A stretch of DNA of 64,000 nt from assembly GCA_037176705.1 (NCBI GenBank), contig CM073908.1:131429430-131493429 (forward strand), given 5' to 3'. The stretch is from Molossus alvarezi (Eukaryota; Chordata; Mammalia; Chiroptera; Molossidae). Positions 1 to 10,469 of the stretch are shown piece after piece. Positions within the stretch are counted from its first letter, which is position 1. Every line of letters starts with the position of its first letter. A program made the position numbers and the translations under genes. The notes beneath the pieces are model-generated. The model was not told the DNA's origin and ran no database searches. It saw nothing but the letters and a program-made list of their open reading frames with translations.

Positions 1-417
1 CATAGAAGAAAACATAGGTACTAAACTTATGGACCTTGGTCTTAGAGAAGATTTTATGAATTTGACCCCAAAAGCAAGGGGAAATAAAAGAAAAAAATAA
101 ATGAATGGGACTATATCAAACTAAAAAGCTTCTGCACAGCAAAAGAAACTGCCAAGAAAACAAAAAGGCAACCAACCAAATGGGAGATGATATTTGCAAA
201 CAGAAGCTCTCAACAAGGGGTTAGTATCCAAAATATATAAAGAACTCATACAACTCAATAACAAACAAACAATCCAATTAAAAAGTGGGCAGACTTGAAC
301 AGACATTTCTCCCAAGAAGACATACAAATGGCCGACAGATATATGAAAACATGTTCAACTTCGCTAGTTATTAGGGAAATGCAAATCAAAACTACAAGCT
401 ACCACCTCACACCTATT
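1..417 (+). mobile_element. L1 LINE fragment, ORF2 C-terminal part
   Basis: Sense-strand L1 ORF2 sequence downstream of the reverse transcriptase. It carries the recurrent blocks for [10 protein letters not shown], a run around [16 protein letters not shown] and the [12 protein letters not shown] region. The same blocks recur at about 22130-22420 and 35750-36020, which supports the call. It enters from the left window edge and stops near 417 without a 3' UTR or polyA tail, so the element is 3'-broken here. The reading frame has frameshifts and stops, so it is not functional. Confidence 0.85.
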
Positions 418-658
418 ACATTCCGCCCTTAACCAGATTCTCCCACTTTCTTTTGAATTTATGGATGGCACTTTGACCAATGACCCTTCTCGATAAATTA
501 ATATATCTCTTGACATTTGCTTAAAATGACAGGAATTATCACATCGCTTTCTCCAGTCCCAATAGATGAAGCTTATATTACTACCTAATGTCCAATACAC
601 AACTGGGTTTTACTTTAGAGTTTTTTGAAGTTTCATAAGTTCAAAGAATCAATACATC

Positions 659-695
<37 letters not shown>

Positions 696-1174
696 AATTC
701 CATATATATATATGGAATTGCCATGGTATATTTGGTATTTGCTCTTATCTATAAGAAATCCATATCAGATTACGATATCAACTAAGAGTTCACAGAGCAG
801 AAACTATATCCATTTTTAACCCATAATTTCTTCTAATAGATGGTAAAGTATAACTACATATAATTAATTCCATGTCTTCCTTTTGGGGAAAAACGTTTTT
901 AATTTAATGTATTTTCAATAATTATAAATCTTGTTACAAATTTTACTTTTTTCTTTGTTACTGTCATGAATGAAGTAGATGATTGTCTTAATCTGTCTAC
1001 ATGTATCTGTATTTGTAGTGATAAGTAGAAAGAAAGTCTAAGAGAGAGAATTAAAAGGTAGACCTAGATATATTTGTTGTTCAAAATACAAAGCCTATTA
1101 TTTGCCATAGGACCAATTTCCTGTGTTTTGTTATATTTTCATTTTTTTAATTTCTTGTGAGGAGGAATAGAACA
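418..1174. other. Unassigned AT-rich sequence with an AT microsatellite
   Basis: No gene or RNA is recognisable. The only clear structure is the AT repeat and palindrome at 662-718, listed separately. The rest is AT-rich with many stops in all frames. Confidence 0.5.
662..718. repeat. (AT)n microsatellite with a 32-bp perfect palindrome
   Basis: An AT dinucleotide tract is interrupted by GGAATTCC (694-701). From 682 to 713 the sequence is a perfect inverted repeat centred on the EcoRI-like core. A second half-copy of the TATGGAATT motif follows at 711-719. Such tracts can extrude cruciforms and are usually length-polymorphic. Confidence 0.9.
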
Positions 1175-1665
1175 TGCCACCCCATAATGTGCCATTTAGG
1201 TATGTGGATTATTTCGAGCTGAAGACAATCCCCAGCAGACTCAAGAAGAGTTTTTTTGTTTGTTTGTTTGTTTATTTGTTTTTACCTCTCTCTTAATTGC
1301 CTAAAAGAATTTAATAGGGGTCCTGTACTAGGAAGAGAGTTATCATCAGAGAGAACTTTTTATATCAGAGAGAGTTCTCTGCATGGCATGACATGGCAAA
1401 CATATGTTTACCAAACATTTGTTCTTCTCATTTTCCTATAAATTGTCTTCCAACACTTTGAATCCCCAGACCCCTACCCTCTTCTTCTTAGCTCAGAATG
1501 GCTATATAAATCTCAGTTACCTGACTGCTAGAGAGTCTCCTTGTTTCATGGTGCTCCCATATGTACAAAATTTGTTTTTTTTTTCTGTTAAGCTGCCCTA
1601 TGTCAATTTAATTAGACCAGCCAAAACACCTAGAAGGAAAATGGGAAAGGTTTTCCACCCCTACA
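1175..1665 (+). mobile_element. Ancient ERV LTR, copy A
   Basis: Starts with TG near 1175 and ends in CTACA at 1665. A TATATAAA box lies at 1503-1510, and a TTAATTAGACCAGCC-like block sits near the 3' end. The same block order is found at 3436-4573, where a younger LTR interrupts it, so two copies of one family are visible in 3.4 kb. A TTTG-rich stretch occurs at 1251-1280. No clean target duplication is seen, which fits an old copy. The family name is not resolved; an ERVL or ancient ERV1 origin is possible. Confidence 0.6.
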
Positions 1666-2036
1666 TATGCAACTTGATAGCAGCTATGCTTGTTTTGTTT
1701 TGTTTTTACTATATAGGGATATACTCACAGTAAGATTTAGACATCTTGAAGTTTCAAGAGACATGCTTACTATTTTCCTGGAACTCTATTTGTTACTTTA
1801 TAAGTTTTATCATTTAATTTCAAGTCTTGCTTCCTTTATATAAACAAAGACACTTTGCCCTAAATACTTTCTTGAAACTACAAGGACCCTGTTTTACATC
1901 CAATTCATGACATTCAGGGTACTGATTTTCACTATAGCATACTCTGTTTTCAAATAGCTTACAAATTGTTACATGAAAACAAAATTTGACAAATATAACT
2001 GGCAAATAAGAGACTGGGTAAAGATGTGGAAGTTTC
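1666..2036. other. Unassigned sequence between LTR copy A and an old L1
   Basis: AT-rich sequence without a recognisable repeat or gene. A minus-strand open frame at 1820-2089 has no familiar motif and runs into the old L1 relic. Confidence 0.4.
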
Positions 2037-2330
2037 CCCTGAATAATACACAAACACTTTGATCCAGTAATTCGACAAATGGCTAACATTTTATCTTATG
2101 GATATATTTGCACAAGTGGGCAAGAGAAGCAGATGGTCACCACAAAACTGTTCTGACAAAATAATAATAATCATGAAAATAAATGAAGGAAATTAGTCAA
2201 TGGGTTATATCAATAGTCTACACATGAACTAATGGAATAATATTTAGTAGCTAGAAAGGTTCATGTTGAATAATATGAAGACATCTGCAGAGAGAAAAGG
2301 TGATGTAGGAGGTACATCATACCTTTTCTT
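2037..2330 (+). mobile_element. Old L1 (L1M-type) 3' ORF2 fragment
   Basis: Contains degraded versions of conserved L1 blocks: the stretch meaning 'TTTGATCCAGTAATTC', then a TTATGGATATATTTGCACAAGTG-like block, in the order found in old L1M elements. It is heavily decayed, with many indels. No reading frame survives. Confidence 0.45.
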
Positions 2331-2699
2331 TGAAAAAGTCACTGTGGGATGGGGTAGGGCTAAATAAAGTTGTTGAAATCATGATTAAAATATGTGAAAG
2401 TCATGTGGAAGCAAAGTAAGGCTTTCTCCTTTAGTTCAAAAGGTTCAAAAGGGAGTGAAGAAATGGAACATGCAGATAAATAAATTTAAGTTGAACAGTA
2501 AAAAATTGCCTAATCCTTAAAATGAACAAAAATGTTTTGGTTGCCCAACAAATGAATATTCTCTCTCTTAATATGTTTAAGCATAGGCTGAGCTATGTGT
2601 ATCATGTAACAAACATTATGGAGATGCTTTAAGAATTAACTATGTGGCTAGACTAGGAAACTTAATCTTATAGTACATTATTCTACCTTGGAGACTTCA
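2331..2699. other. Unassigned sequence
   Basis: No repeat family or gene recognised between the old L1 relic and the MIR fragment. Confidence 0.4.
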
Positions 2700-2795
2700 C
2701 ACCATCTTTAATCAGTTATGCTGTCTTGGACAAGTCACATAATTTTTGGGACTCAACATGTTTGTCTCTAAAATAAGGGTTTAAAAATAAAGGAG
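2700..2795 (+). mobile_element. MIR SINE fragment
   Basis: Carries the MIR core order CTTGGACAAGTCAC ... CTCAACATGTTTGTCTCTAAAATAAGGG, a decayed form of the MIR 'cttgggcaagtcact ... cctcagtttcctcatctgtaaaatgggg' block. Short and divergent, as expected for a mammal-wide SINE. Confidence 0.6.
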
Positions 2796-2978
2796 GGAAG
2801 GAATTAATAAGATATTCCTTTTGTCCTTTTGGGGAGTAAAGTTTTTAATTTAATTTTATTGTTCAATGCTAAATTAGTGGTAGCTCAACTGGTTACATAT
2901 CCTTTATGCCTGTTATCTCAGGGCACATGGAGTTCAAGTACATATCTGTGTCAGAGAAGACAATGATTCAATTTAATA

Positions 2979-3155
2979 CAGGGGTGGACAAAAGTAAGTT
3001 GACAGTTGTGAGTGTACAAAACAGAGTTTATTCCTATATTATTTATTTGAATTATTATTATTATTGCTGTTATTGTGCATCCTTACTTATGATTTATCTT
3101 TTAGGTAATGTCTTTTCCATACACATAACTGTAAACCTACTTTTGCCAACTCCTG
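2979..3155. mobile_element. Mariner-type MITE, copy 1
   Basis: Terminal inverted repeats match outside in: CAGGGGTGGACAAAAGTAAG at the left and the reverse complement of the same motif ending at 3155 (GTAAACCTACTTTTGCC, then CTCCTG). The ends are flanked by TA dinucleotides at 2977-2978 and 3156-3157, the target duplication of Tc1/mariner transposons. The interior is AT-rich with an ATT repeat and has no transposase. Two related copies lie at 52769-53074. Confidence 0.8.
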
Positions 3156-3157
3156 TA

Positions 3158-3435
3158 TATTCATCAGGGAAGCAATAGGATGGAAAATAATTTAGCTGCC
3201 AGCAGAGCTGTATACACAGCTGTAAGACCCTAAGAGAAGGGGGTGTTCTCAGTGCAAAGCAGTAGGGGAGAAAAGATACTTAGTAGCAGGCAAAGTAACA
3301 TATTACTCTGACAAAGTAATATGTCAAAATTGGCATCTCTGAGCCTCTCAGCATGACATTTACACAAGTCCAGGAGCCCTGGTTCTGCTGACATTTCACT
3401 GTGGTACTCCGTTCCTGGTGTGGGGGTTCAGATAG
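3158..3435. other. Unassigned sequence
   Basis: No gene or known repeat recognised between the MITE and the second ancient LTR copy. Confidence 0.4.
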
Positions 3436-4172
3436 AGTCACTCCAGAATGGGCCTCAGTGGTATGCATATTACTTTGAGCTAGAAGCAATTTTATCTTCA
3501 GGGTGAAGAGAAACTTTGGCCCATCCATTTAACCACTATCTATAGGGCTGGGCAAATCTGTATTTACTAAACCTCTTATCATTCTGCAGTGACCTTTTGA
3601 AGCCCCCAAGTTGTCTTGGTTCAGGATGTCTTATATACCTCTGTGGTGGGATAGTGAGAAGCCAGGAAAATTCCTGGGAAAATGGAATGGGGAAACTAAG
3701 ACAAGAAAATTAAACAAGGCCAAACAGTTTGGGCACCTTGCAGACAGCTTGTGAATCACAAGACCTTATTTTCACCAACCAAGGACACTTGAGAGCAAAT
3801 GTTTTATACCTGTCCTCCTTAACCAGAGACTACATAGCTTAAATCACCCTGGCCTGAGAAAATAGAGAACAAAGACCCAATCAATGCCATTTGTGCCAGC
3901 TAAATTCAAGGAAAAATGAAGTCTGGGGAACAAATAACAAAAACTCTAAAAGCATTTGGATGGTATCACTTGAGGGTGTATATTAGGCAGAAAAGATAGC
4001 TGCTAAGGCTGAGGAAGGGAAGGAGGAAAAAAAGGGAGTTTATCTCACCTGCTGAACAAAGAAGTCAGCAGTCTTTGGAGTTGTCAAGAAAAAATTGCCA
4101 GATGTTCTCATAAATTCTGGGAAAAGCCAAAACAATGTAAAAGGGGAACTTTGAAAACTATAGGGGGAAAAG

Positions 4173-4179
4173 TATAAAA
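4173..4179 (+). promoter_or_regulatory. TATA box of the solo LTR
   Basis: TATAAAA lies about 100 bp upstream of the LTR polyA signal at 4280-4285, the usual U3/R spacing. Transcription would start near 4200. Current activity is unknown. Confidence 0.6.
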
Positions 4180-4279
4180 CGCTTGAACCCCTACCAGGCA
4201 GGGCACTCAGAGTACCTGAGTTGCCTGATTATGCTTTATGCCAAGTGTATTCTCAAAAATTTGCTTGCTTTGCTTTCTT

Positions 4280-4285
4280 AATAAA
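4280..4285 (+). terminator. Polyadenylation signal of the solo LTR
   Basis: AATAAA lies in the expected R region, followed by a T-rich stretch. Confidence 0.6.
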
Positions 4286-4573
4286 TTGGCTAGCTTTGCT
4301 TCAACATTACTTTCTGTTACTCATCTGAATTATTTCTTTTGAGCATGACAAGAGCCGAGGAGGGGATAGCCAGGCCCCTCTGACTCAGGTGGCTCTCTGG
4401 TAACACCTCAACCCCCCTTTATATCTTTGAACCTCTCATGTATATGGGGTTCCCACACATATGCATGCATTAAGTTTGATTATTTTCTCTTGCTAAGCCA
4501 TTGCGTGTTGATTTGATTATTAGACCAGCCAGAAGAACCTTGAGGGTAGAGGAAACTTTGGTTCTCTCCTACA

Positions 4574-5549
4574 CTTGCTTTCTCTTGGTATGTTCCTCTT
4601 GGTTCTTTTAGTTTTTCAGTACAGGTACAGTGATCAGAAAAGTGATTTTGTTATGACAGTGAGACTACCTACTAATTGTTGTGACTGGAAACAGAACCAA
4701 ACCCTCTTGGTGGTAGGGGCATGGACTTGGAAATTAGCCATCTTAAAGGAGAAGTGAATGAAGTAAACAGCACGATCTTGGGTCTTTAATCATCCTATGT
4801 CCTTGGTTGACTTGTAGCTCAGGGTGTATAATTTTCTGTAGTTCAGATCTGATGTATTGTGGTTGTGTAGAGATAAACAGAGGGGAAAAAATTAGCAGGA
4901 AAGAAGAAAGAGCAAACAGGCACTGCCTCTGTGATATGGTAGTTTTCTTAGAAGTAATTCCCTTGTTGTTCAATGGACTATAAAGTCTGAATACTTCATT
5001 CTTTCACAGATTTCTCTTTAGATTTAAGTGTAAGCTCTTAACAATGAATATTTAACAACAAAATGTATTTTAGTGGATTAAGTGGGTCTGTAACACTCTG
5101 CATACCTAATTAGAGACTGGAAAACAAGAGAGAAGATACAAAGAGGAGAGAGCAGCATGTTCAGGAGCCTCTTTTGGTTCTCATCCAAAGTCACAGGATT
5201 ATTTGGGGGCTCTTCTCTAGGTTTGAAATATTGAATGTTAGTCGATGAGAAAGAAGAGTTGCTCAGTTCCATAAGCTCAAAGTGGTGAGTGGGGAGTTGA
5301 TGGATTTGTATGGTATTAATTTAATTATTTTACTGTTCAGAGATTAACTTGGGTCAAGGACTATTCTATTGGCTTGAAATAGTTACACTTATCTGCCTGT
5401 TGTTTCAACTAAATAAAAAACTAATTGTAACCAGCTTCAAAAATGTAATAAGAGTGGGAAGTCATGAGAAAGAAAGGCGTAAGAAAAAGTGAATTACATG
5501 TGCTAACAGAATTCCATCTCCATCCCTTGGGGGCTCACTTACCTCCAGC
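4574..5549. other. Unassigned single-copy-looking sequence
   Basis: About 1 kb without a recognisable repeat or coding signal. The open frames (4743-4973 and 5078-5272, minus) are short, low in complexity and resemble no known protein. Confidence 0.4.
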
Positions 5550-5562
5550 TCCTCAGTTTTTT

Positions 5563-5712
5563 TGTTTTTTGTTTGTTTGTTTGTTTGTTTGTTTGTTTGT
5601 TTTGGGGTTTTTTGGGTTTTTTTGGTATGTGCCCCGAGCAGGAACCAAACCTGGGAGTCTCTGGTCTGCAGGCCAATGCTCCAAGTGCTGAGCCAAACCA
5701 GCCAGGGCAAGT
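5563..5712 (-). mobile_element. Head-only VES-like SINE with (CAAA)n tail
   Basis: Read on the minus strand, it begins GCCCTGGCTGGTTTGGCTCAG (A box region) and includes a GGTTTGGTTCCTG B box. After about 95 bp it passes straight into an A-rich (AAAC)n tail, seen on the plus strand as TTTG repeats at 5566-5603. The CT-rich body of full SINEs is absent. Perfect 13-bp target duplications TCCTCAGTTTTTT flank it at 5550-5562 and 5713-5725, so the short form was inserted as such. Confidence 0.85.
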
Positions 5713-5725
5713 TCCTCAGTTTTTT

Positions 5726-6739
5726 AATTTTGTTGGAAGAACTCATGTATTCCTCTTGGTCTGAGGACTTACAAAACTTTTTGAAATACATGGAAAATAG
5801 ATCTATTAAACTTGAGCATACAGTAGGAAGCTGTGCATACTGAAGTCCAAATATAGAGTACAGATAATAAGTGAAATTGGAGCTCTGAGGATCACCATTT
5901 TAGACCACCGTGATATATCCTTCTAAATACCTATAATAACAGCAATACAAACAACAACACTTCTATAATGGACTGTCCACATAGGCATTATATACAGCAA
6001 AAGTCTAGGTTACATGTCCACTTCTATTCTCCTATACATCCTGGAGTTGCCAACCAGATAAGAAACAATTTTTTATTTCTTTGTTGTAATTTATAATTTT
6101 ATAAATGTATTTGGTTCTCTTTTTATACTTTTTCATAAATGAAATCATACTTAGGCTTATTAAAATCAGTAATATGTTATGGAGATCTGGCCATACTGAT
6201 TCATGCAATTATAATTCATACTACTTTATTTCATTTATACCATTACATGCAATTATGTAAATGTAACCCAAATTATATTTCCATCTTATTAGGAATGTTT
6301 CATTGAGTTTATATGAATAAGAATACCTACAGAAATAGATGGCTAACTCAAACTTAATACATTGATGGAGTTTAATAAAGAGGCTAGTTTTCAGAAGTGT
6401 GATAGGGTTCCAGCAAACAAACAAGGGATAATGTAGCACCCCAGGGCTGGAACAGTAGAGAGCCCTTCCCAGCCCCACATATCTGTAGGGAGAGAAAGTG
6501 ATTACATAAAACTGGAAAAATCTGTGGACTTCATAGAGGCAAAATACAGCCATTTCAGGATGATCTTGCAGGGAAGCAACTCAGGAATAAATGCACAAAA
6601 CTCACCCTCCTTCAAAGCTCTCAGTACCTGCTAGTGCCTTCCATTGGCTGAAAAATCAAGAGCTGAAAGTCAAGAATACCAATTTAATGATGTCCCCACA
6701 GCACAGAGTAAATGTTGAGGCTGTGGGCTGGACTTCCTT
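5726..6739. other. Unassigned sequence
   Basis: No gene or repeat recognised. The minus-strand open frame at 6221-6553 (110 codons) has no recognisable domain and a composition typical of AT-rich noncoding DNA. Confidence 0.4.
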
Positions 6740-7260
6740 GTATTTGCCTCCTGGTAAGATACTAGGGCTTATACCTAGGAGTTGAATTTTTGTGTCACCA
6801 TTATCTACACTACCAAAATTGCTTGATAATACCCTATGATTCTCCAAAACATATGAATGTGTACTCTGGTCAATAGTGTATGATAATTTCTGTTGTCATA
6901 GATTCTGAATGTCACTAGATTTCTCAGACTTTCCTTTCTTCTTACTAAGTTTGAGCAATTTTTTTCCTTAATATCTGTTGGGTTTTCTTCTTCTGGGAAC
7001 TACTGTTCATGATTCTTTTCTTGTCTATTTTGATATTTTTAAAAATTATATATATATATTCATATATATATATCAATACATTATTGATAGATAAATACAT
7101 AGCTATTCCTTTATCAGTTATATAAATTGGAAATTACTTCTCTGAGAATGTACTTTGAATTTGTATTTCTCCTGTGTTTCTTGTTAATCAAATGTTCTTA
7201 GTTTTCAGACAATTTTTTTCTTCTGGCTATAGATTTTTAGTCTTGTTTTAAAAATTCTTC
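6740..7260 (-). mobile_element. Old antisense L1 relic (low confidence)
   Basis: The block at 6770-6800 (a TATACCTAGGAGTTGAATTT-like string) and the later T-rich sequence follow the order seen in the reverse complement of old L1 ORF2 3' regions. Strong decay makes the borders uncertain. An AT repeat lies at 7046-7072. Confidence 0.35.
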
Positions 7261-7302
7261 CCTAGCCAATGTTCATAAAAGAACAATTCAGTTTTCAACT
7301 AA

Positions 7303-7815
7303 GATGTTCATAGCAGCGCTATTCACAATAGCTAAGATCTGGAAACAACCCAAGTATCTATCAGTAGATAGTGGATGAAAAAGCTGTGGTACATATACAC
7401 AATAGAATACTATGCAGCTGTAAGAAAGAGAGATCTCTTATCCTTTGAGACAACATGGAGGTACCTGGAGACTATTATGCTAAGCAAAATAACTCAGTCA
7501 GAGAAAGACAAGTATCACATAATCTCAATTATAAGTGGAATATAATGAACAAAATAAACTGATGAATAAAATAGAAATAGAGGCATGGAAACATGGAACA
7601 GACTGATGAACCTCAGAGGAAAGGAGGAGAGGGTAGGAAGAGATTAATCAAGGAACTTACATACATATATGTATTAACCATGGGTGCAGACAATAGGGTG
7701 GTGAAGGCGCAGGGTGGAACAGGAGCTGGGAGAAGGGGATCAATGGGGAAAATAGGGGGACATCTGCAATACTCTCAACAATAAAGATTTAATAAAATAT
7801 AAATAAATAAAATTT
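7303..7815 (+). mobile_element. 5'-truncated L1, 3' end with A-rich tail
   Basis: Begins in the last part of ORF2 (TTCATAGCAGCGCTATTCAC block, then the EYYAAVRK-like region near 7400). It continues through the stop into the bat-type 3' UTR with the ATACATATATGTATTAACCA motif, and ends at TACTCTCAACAATAAAGA plus an A-rich tail (7780-7815). About 0.5 kb remains of roughly 6 kb. No target duplication was found. Confidence 0.85.
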
Positions 7816-8473
7816 TTAGTGTTAATGTTGCTAAGGGTGTGAAAGTGCTCACAAAACAATAATCACAGGCATTGGAGAAGTAGAAAAATTGTTGTTGATT
7901 TGGATAAACAAAAAGCAGTTAGTCAGTGACAGCATTTCAGAGGGAGTGACATGTGAAAAAGCAAAGATGCTGCGTACTGACCTCCTGAAAAGCACCCCTG
8001 CTTAAAGTGATTCGTTTAAGGCTAATTAGGGGTGGTTTGATAATTTAAGAAGTGTTTATTTATAGATTAAACAATACGTTAGACATGTACTCTGTATAAG
8101 AAAGGTTAAAACAGGGAGTCATTTGTGGGTCTGGAACAGATTAATTTAAATTATGTTATTTCTAATGGGAAAAAGGTAATTCAGTTTTTGAACAAATCAT
8201 TTCTCAAATAGTCTTCCAGAATGAATTAAGTTCGAGAACTGAGGTTCCACTCTACATGTTAGAATCCGTTTGACATAATCCTGTGAGTCTATTAGGATTT
8301 TAATTGGAATAATTGTAATCTAAAGATAATTTAAGATTACATTTAGAGCTCAAGTATATTAAATGGCCTTATTGAGGTATAACATTCACAAATGTACACT
8401 TGATATTTTCTGATGCCCATTATTATTTTTATTTGATCTAAGGGTTGGTTGCTTGAAAGTTTTTCTTTTTTTT
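7816..8473. other. Unassigned sequence
   Basis: AT-rich, with no recognised repeat or gene before the SINE duplication at 8474. Confidence 0.4.
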
Positions 8474-8487
8474 AATTTCCAAGGATA

Positions 8488-8674
8488 GCCCTGGCTCATG
8501 TGGCTTGGTCAGTTGGAGTGTTGTCCCGTGCACTGAAGGGCTGCAGGTTCAATCCCTAGTATAGAAGGCAGCTGATCGATGATTCTCTCTCAATGGATGT
8601 TTCCATCTCTTCATCACCCTCTCTCTCTAAAATCAATAAAAACCATATACTCAAGTGAGAACTGAAAATAAATA
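8488..8674 (+). mobile_element. VES-type SINE
   Basis: tRNA-derived head (GCCCTGGCTCATGTGGCTTGG), B-box-like GGTTCAATCCC at about 8548, CT-rich body and an ATCAATAAAAA tail. Target duplications AATTTCCAAGGATA (8474-8487) and AATTTCCAAAGATA (8675-8688) match at 13 of 14 positions. Mismatches to the younger copies suggest moderate age. Confidence 0.85.
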
Positions 8675-8859
8675 AATTTCCAAAGATATGGATATTTAAA
8701 ATTATTTTTATTTTTATGAATTTAAAATATAAGTACACTGTCATCAAAGAATATGATCTGTATTATAGAATTCCTTTGAACTATGAGATTTGCTCTACCA
8801 CTTCACATGTGATCAATTTCCTTAGCTATTCTATGTGTTCTTGAAGAGAAATGAGAATT

Positions 8860-9324
8860 AAATTTTTGTTTAGTGTCCTATACATGTCAAATAGATTAAG
8901 CTTGTTAATCTCCTATATTTTTACTGATTTTGTACCTTTGATCTATCCATTATTGAGAGAGGTGTTTTGAAATTTTTCATTATGTTGATGTATTTGTCTA
9001 GTTCCCCTTTCATGTTTATAAATTCCTGGTGTAGTTGTTTTCATACCATGTATTGTATACAGACAAGTCTAGATTTTGCAGGTCTTCTTGGCGAATTGAA
9101 ACATATCATTATGACATAATTCTCTTTATTTCAAATAATACATACTTCTTTATTTTCAAGTCTATTTTGTTCATTATTAGTTTATCTATATGAGTTTTTC
9201 TTTTTGTTAGCATTTGCCAGGTATGTATGATTCCACCTTGATTTTCAAACTTCTATATCTTAAAATTGTGAAGGTGCTTTCTATACATAACATATGGCTA
9301 GATGTAATAAATTCAGGACTGAGT
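8860..9324 (-). mobile_element. Old L1 relic, antisense, left part
   Basis: The plus strand shows the reverse complement of an L1M-type ORF2 5' region: the order TTAATCTCCTATATTTTTACTG, TTGAGAGAGGTGTT, TTGTCTAGTTCCCCTTTCA, and a CATTATGACATAATTCTCTTTA-like block. It continues beyond the SINE at 9338-9609. Confidence 0.6.
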
Positions 9325-9337
9325 TTATTTTACTTTT

Positions 9338-9609
9338 TTGTTGTTGTTAATCCTCACCTGAGGATATTTTTCCACTGATTTTTTTAGATAGAGTAGAAGG
9401 GAGGGAGAGAGGGAGAGTGAGCGAGAAGAGAGAGAGAGCGAGAGAGAGATGTGAGAGAAACACATGATTTGGTTGCCTCCTGCATGACCCCAACCAGGGC
9501 CAGGGATCGAACCTGCAACCCAGGTACATGCCCTTGACTGGGAATCGAACCTGCAAGCCTTTGGTCTGAGGGGCCGATGCTCTAACTGATGAGCCAAACC
9601 AGCCAGAGC
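9338..9609 (-). mobile_element. VES-type SINE inserted in an old L1
   Basis: On the minus strand: a GCTCTGGCTGGTTTGGCTCATCAG-like head, two B-box-like GGTTCGATTCCC and GGTTCGATCCC strings, a GA/CT-rich body at 9395-9450 (plus strand) and the ATCCTCAGGTGAGG tail. Perfect 13-bp target duplications TTATTTTACTTTT lie at 9325-9337 and 9610-9622. It splits an older antisense L1. Confidence 0.9.
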
Positions 9610-9622
9610 TTATTTTACTTTT

Positions 9623-9850
9623 AATTAAATATTTTTGTCCATATGTATTTATTATTATTATTTCAATTTAGTTCTACTCTTAATTATGCCTTTTATATAT
9701 ACTGCTTTTAGTCATTCTTTATATCCTTTCCTTTCTGTCTTGTTTTGATTGATTAAGGTTTTTCCATTATTTAATTTTTTTTTTCTAATAAATTGCAATT
9801 TACATCCTTTACATACAATACTTTAGTGCTTACCATAGACATTTTAAGCA
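9623..9850 (-). mobile_element. Old L1 relic, antisense, right part (weak)
   Basis: T-rich continuation of the antisense L1 on the far side of the SINE, with decayed blocks (TTTTTCCATTATTTAAT, AATTTACATCC). The right border is a guess. Confidence 0.4.
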
Positions 9851-10249
9851 CTAAAGTAAAGGTAGATAAATTTCCTTGCTATTGAGTTGTCATCTTCTGT
9901 GTAATAGGCTTATTTCTCATTTATTATCACAGTGAGGATGTAGCCCTCTTTTTAGACTCTCTGGTGTGGGCAGACCATTGCTTTTTACTTGTCTTCTAAT
10001 CCTGATCAGGCAACAGAGAGAAAGCTAATATTTGTCATGCTTCTGCAGTTACCCTTACCTAAAAAACCTATTTCAATGCTCACCCTTTAGTTTTACCATT
10101 TTCACTTTATTTTAAAGTTGGATTTTTTGTCTTGCCAGCTAATGGATGCATATTTTTATGTATTCATTCATATTATTTAAGCTTTCCATAGTTGTTTAAG
10201 GTGTCTAATCCATCATATTACTAGAAACTCAAGGCCCCAGTAAGAATTA
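9851..10249. other. Unassigned sequence
   Basis: No confident repeat or gene; possibly further decayed L1. Confidence 0.35.
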
Positions 10250-10261
10250 AAAATATTTTTT

Positions 10262-10456
10262 TTCTTTATTGATTTTAGAGAGAGAGGAAGTGAGAGATAG
10301 AAACATGGATGAGAGAGAACATCGATTGGCTGCCTCCTGTATTCCCCTCACTGAGGATCAGGCCCACAACTTGGGCATGTGCCCTGACTGGGAATCAAAC
10401 TGGCGACCTCTTGGTGTATGGGTCAATGCTCAACCACTAAGCAACACTGGCTGGAC
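10262..10456 (-). mobile_element. VES-type SINE
   Basis: The plus strand starts with the reverse complement of the TCAATAAA tail (TTTCTTTATTGATTTTAGAG), then the GA-rich body and ends in the inverted tRNA-like head (CTGGCTGGA). Probable target duplications of the form ATATTTTTTTT flank it near 10253-10262 and 10458-10467, blurred by the T-run. Confidence 0.85.
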
Positions 10457-10469
10457 ATATTTTTTTTAA

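Larger units (their letters stand above)
3642..4405 (+). mobile_element. Solo LTR of a class I-like endogenous retrovirus
   Basis: A 764-bp segment opens with TGTGGTGG and closes with GGTAACA, giving the TG...CA ends of retroviral LTRs. CCTC precedes it (3638-3641) and follows it (4406-4409), a 4-bp target duplication typical of gammaretrovirus-like integrases. TATAAAA is at 4173-4179 and AATAAA at 4280-4285, in the right order for U3-R-U5 on the plus strand. No gag, pol or env sequence lies nearby, so it is a recombined solo LTR. It sits inside an older LTR, which gives relative age. Confidence 0.85.
3436..4573 (+). mobile_element. Ancient ERV LTR, copy B (split by a younger LTR)
   Basis: The left part is 3436-3641 and the right part 4410-4573. 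The left part aligns in block order with copy A at 1175 onward (GGTATG..ATTA.TT.GAGCT.GAAG.CAAT). The right part carries the ATTATTAGACCAGCCAGAAG block and ends in CTACA. The TATA region is near 3631-3637, just before the break. The interruption is the solo LTR at 3642-4405. Confidence 0.6.

Noticed and set aside
3642..4405. Complete provirus
   Set aside because: No internal retroviral sequence and only one LTR of this type. The target duplication brackets a single LTR.
9347..9597. ORFs over SINEs (also at 19403, 30480, 34437, 54646)
   Set aside because: These are frames through VES SINE heads and CT runs and have no protein homologue.
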